From assembly GCA_937996705.1 (NCBI GenBank), contig CALKUQ010000018.1, positions 124,001 through 188,000 of the forward strand: a stretch of 64,000 nt of DNA. Reading direction: 5' to 3'. A program made the translations under genes and the position numbers. The DNA comes from an uncultured Chlamydiae bacterium. GTDB taxonomy: Bacteria > Chlamydiota > Chlamydiia > Chlamydiales > 2-12-FULL-49-11. Of the stretch, positions 62,155 to 64,000 are shown piece after piece. Within the stretch, counting starts at the first letter, position 1, and every line of letters starts with the position of its first letter. The notes below the pieces were generated by a model. That model saw only the letters and a program-made list of their open reading frames with translations. It searched no databases and was not told where the DNA came from.

Positions 62155-62909
62155 CGCCAAGATCAAAACTTCAAGAGGAAATTTTTATTTGTTTAGACTG
62201 TGAAGCAACAGGTCTTGAAATTGCATCTGAAGAAATTATCGAGATAGCAGTTGTGAAGTTCAATTTTAACGGGATTATTGAGCAGTTTGATACCCTTGTT
62301 GATCCAGAGAGGCCAATACCAGCTGAGTCTACAGCAGTTCACCACATTACTGATGATATGGTAAAAGGTAAGCCGAAAATTGGCGATGTTCTCCCTAAAG
62401 TGATCGAAATGGTCGGAAATCATGTTGTTATGGGGCATAACATCGGCTTTGATCTAAATTTTATCATTGATTCGGCAAAGAAGAGGAATATTCCTTGTAA
62501 TATTGATTTACAAAACACAATTGATACAGTTCGTCTTGCAAGACTCTACGGAGAGAGTGCGTCAAATAAACTTGAGGATCTTCGTAAGCACTTTAATATT
62601 GCAGAAGAGGGGGCTCACCGGGCACTCAATGACGTTATTGTAAATATTCAAGTGTTCAAATATCTTGCTAAGGCTTTCAAATCCACAGCCGAAATTATGA
62701 AGAGACTTAGAGAGCCTATTTTAATGAAAGTAATGCCGTTAGGTAAGCATAAAGGGAAGCCTTTTAAAGAGTTGCCTATTGACTATCTTCACTGGGCCTC
62801 ACACCAAGATTTCGACCAAGATCTACTTTTTAGTCTTCAAGATGAGAAAAAAAAGAGGAATAAGAAAAAACCTTTCTTAGACTCTTGCAATCCTTTTGCA
62901 GACCTCTAG
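62151..62909 (+). CDS. dnaQ: DnaQ-like 3'-5' exonuclease with C-terminal DUF3820
   Basis: 252 residues from the ATG that overlaps the tsaE stop (ATGA); AAGGA lies 10 bp upstream. DEDDh exonuclease motifs: FICLDCEATGLE (Asp16, Glu18), GHNIGFDLNFI, and GAHRALNDV with the His/Asp pair. A C-terminal DUF3820-type segment follows (MPLGKHKGKPFKELPIDYL). It may act as the polymerase III proofreading subunit or as a separate exonuclease. The order DUF2709-tsaE-dnaQ is as I recall in Chlamydia. Confidence 0.93.
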   Translation: MTPRSKLQEEIFICLDCEATGLEIASEEIIEIAVVKFNFNGIIEQFDTLVDPERPIPAESTAVHHITDDMVKGKPKIGDVLPKVIEMVGNHVVMGHNIGFDLNFIIDSAKKRNIPCNIDLQNTIDTVRLARLYGESASNKLEDLRKHFNIAEEGAHRALNDVIVNIQVFKYLAKAFKSTAEIMKRLREPILMKVMPLGKHKGKPFKELPIDYLHWASHQDFDQDLLFSLQDEKKKRNKKKPFLDSCNPFADL

Positions 62910-62971
62910 AATGTAAACCCGGCTTTTGGGTAAGATTCAATTGGAAAGCTTTCAATTAAAGGACTATATAA

Positions 62972-63160
62972 TTACTTCAGTCGGCAGGACGATTTGCCGA
63001 GGAGTTGGTAGAGAATGCACCAGCTTGCAGCTGCTTCATAGAGGGTAAATAGCCCAAAGCCTGCTGCAATCCAGCTGCTTTGCCAGATTGCGTATGCAAA
63101 CAGTGCAAGAGCAATGGTTAATCTGAAAATTCTGTCTTTTGTGCCGATATTTTTTTTCAT
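62972..63160 (-). CDS. DUF2892 small inner-membrane protein
   Basis: 62 residues with two hydrophobic helices (FRLTIALALFAYAIWQS and IAAGFGLFTLYEAAASWCILY) and the MKKNIGTKDRIFR start typical of DUF2892 (YgaP membrane-domain) proteins; the Cys in the second helix and CR near the end are also typical. The ATG overlaps the stop of the EpmB-like gene by 4 bp, so translation is coupled. Role unknown in this family. Confidence 0.85.
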   Translation of the reverse strand: MKKNIGTKDRIFRLTIALALFAYAIWQSSWIAAGFGLFTLYEAAASWCILYQLLGKSSCRLK

Positions 63161-63999
63161 AGGAGCGTTTTGTAAGGTTTGAATGGCACTTCTTGTGCAA
63201 AGCGGGGCACTGCGTACCCTGGGAGAACTTTACGCAATTCCTCAATTAAATATCTACCTTTTTCAAGGGCTACTTCGAAGTGGGAGGTGCCACTGACTTG
63301 ATCGAGCTTATGGAGGTAGTAGGGGATAACTCCCTTGGCAGAGGTGTTTAAAAAAAGTTCTTTTAGAGAGGGGAGGTCGTCATTTATCCCCTTTAGTAGA
63401 ACTGTTTGCATAAGAGTTGGGATTCCCAGAGATTGAATTGATTTTAGAGCTTTGAAAATGTCTAAGTCAAATTCGGAGTAGTGATTGGCGTGAATTACAA
63501 AGACAATTTGTTTTTTTACATGTTTTAACAGTTTTAAAAAAGTAGGGGAGATTCTTTCGGGAATTCCGATTGGAAATCTTGTGTGGAATCGAATTATTTG
63601 GAGATGGGGAATTGTCTCTAGCTCTAGTAGAAGGCGTTCTAGTTGAACGTCTGATAGGCTTAGGGGATCTCCTCCACTTAAAATAACTTCATGCAATGAG
63701 GGATTGTTTTTAATGTAGTCCAATTCTTTGGTAAAACCGCTACTTGATTCAGGGTAAGAGAAATTTTGACGAAAGCAGTACCTGCAATGCATTGCGCATG
63801 CTCCTGAGGCAATCAGAAGAAGTCTCCCCTCGTACTTATGTAAAATCTTCCCCTCTTTTTGAAACGAGGCGTCGCAGGTCGGGCTTGCTACAAATCCTTG
63901 AGATTGGACTAACTCTTCTTGCAAGGGTAAAAATTGTTTTCCAATCGGACAGTTTAAACTATTTTTATCTATTTTCTCCGCAATTCTTCGGGGGAGCAA
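63157..63999 (-). CDS. epmB: EpmB-like lysine 2,3-aminomutase family radical SAM enzyme (partial)
   Basis: 280 residues visible; the 5' end runs off the window and the TTG at 63999 is probably not the start, because family members have about 50 more N-terminal residues. Radical SAM cluster motif ACAMHCRYCFR (CxxxCxxC), EVILSGGDPLSLSD, RFHTRFPIGIPERI, FVIHANHYSEF, and QTVLLKGINDD with the PLP/substrate region near YYLHKLDQVSGTSHF. EpmB makes beta-lysine that is attached to elongation factor P. KamA-type lysine aminomutase is the alternative. efp and epmA are not in the window. Confidence 0.9.
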   Translation of the reverse strand: MLPRRIAEKIDKNSLNCPIGKQFLPLQEELVQSQGFVASPTCDASFQKEGKILHKYEGRLLLIASGACAMHCRYCFRQNFSYPESSSGFTKELDYIKNNPSLHEVILSGGDPLSLSDVQLERLLLELETIPHLQIIRFHTRFPIGIPERISPTFLKLLKHVKKQIVFVIHANHYSEFDLDIFKALKSIQSLGIPTLMQTVLLKGINDDLPSLKELFLNTSAKGVIPYYLHKLDQVSGTSHFEVALEKGRYLIEELRKVLPGYAVPRFAQEVPFKPYKTLL

Positions 64000-64000
64000 A

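Noticed and set aside
62938..62970. Near-palindrome around AAAGCTTT between dnaQ and the DUF2892 gene.
   Set aside because: One short dyad without loop or T-run; no second copy seen, so neither terminator nor operator is supported.

Overview
The window comes from a bacterium of the phylum Chlamydiota, most likely an environmental (Parachlamydiales-type) lineage rather than Chlamydia itself. The main signs are an NTT-family nucleotide transporter next to pgsA, sppA, polA, coaE and rho (from memory the same neighbourhood as in Chlamydia); a DUF2709-tsaE-dnaQ cluster; an RsbU-like PP2C phosphatase; a GroEL-like paralogue; an adenylate cyclase, which Chlamydia lacks; and many lineage-specific proteins resembling secreted effectors. 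The DNA is AT-rich by eye, and no phage or plasmid genes are present.

Layout. 1-5.3 kb: a hypothetical with papain-like motifs, beta-carbonic anhydrase, an LRR protein, a short RecD and the muramidase NamZ. 5.4-10.1 kb: a PARP-like ADP-ribosyltransferase candidate, PcrA/UvrD helicase and a glycosyltransferase-like membrane protein. 10.1-17.4 kb: lineage-specific genes, including an HExxH membrane protein, an ATPase-dead GroEL-like protein and a tandem family of three coiled-coil paralogues. 17.4-18.1 kb: a PrmA-like methyltransferase and tRNA-Arg(ACG). 18.1-25.9 kb: three tandem large paralogues with Gly-Ala-Ser linkers, flanked by two small paralogous coiled-coil membrane proteins. 25.9-29.5 kb: a sensor adenylate cyclase and two secreted repeat proteins. 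29.5-33.2 kb: an MBL hydrolase, peroxiredoxin, two hypotheticals and enolase. 33.3-35.7 kb: a CE-clan cysteine protease/acetyltransferase candidate followed by a small inverted-repeat element. 35.7-39.6 kb: RsgA, a pentapeptide lipoprotein, a CCA/poly(A) polymerase and an alpha/beta hydrolase. 39.7-46 kb: a caspase-like protein, RsbU, three tandem small exported paralogues and a membrane sulfatase-fold enzyme. 46-59 kb: a minus-strand housekeeping run from argS down to rho and a glycosyltransferase. 59.2-64 kb: a hypothetical, then DUF2709, tsaE and dnaQ, DUF2892, and the 3' part of an EpmB-like radical SAM gene.

The most interesting signal is a set of probable host-interaction genes that share non-coding structure. 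Five lineage-specific genes, among them the CE-clan protein and the coiled-coil trio, carry the same 19-bp AT-rich near-palindrome with an embedded extended -10 box. In three of them it lies 28-30 bp before the start codon. Independently, a 32-36 bp CCGG-bounded repeat with a GAATAAGT core occurs at four sites near these genes, and a 339-bp element with perfect 33-bp terminal inverted repeats lies just after the CE-clan gene. Four enzyme-like proteins (PARP-like, CE-clan, caspase-like, papain-like) keep the expected catalytic residues. Functions for all of these are inferred from motifs read by eye, without database searches.
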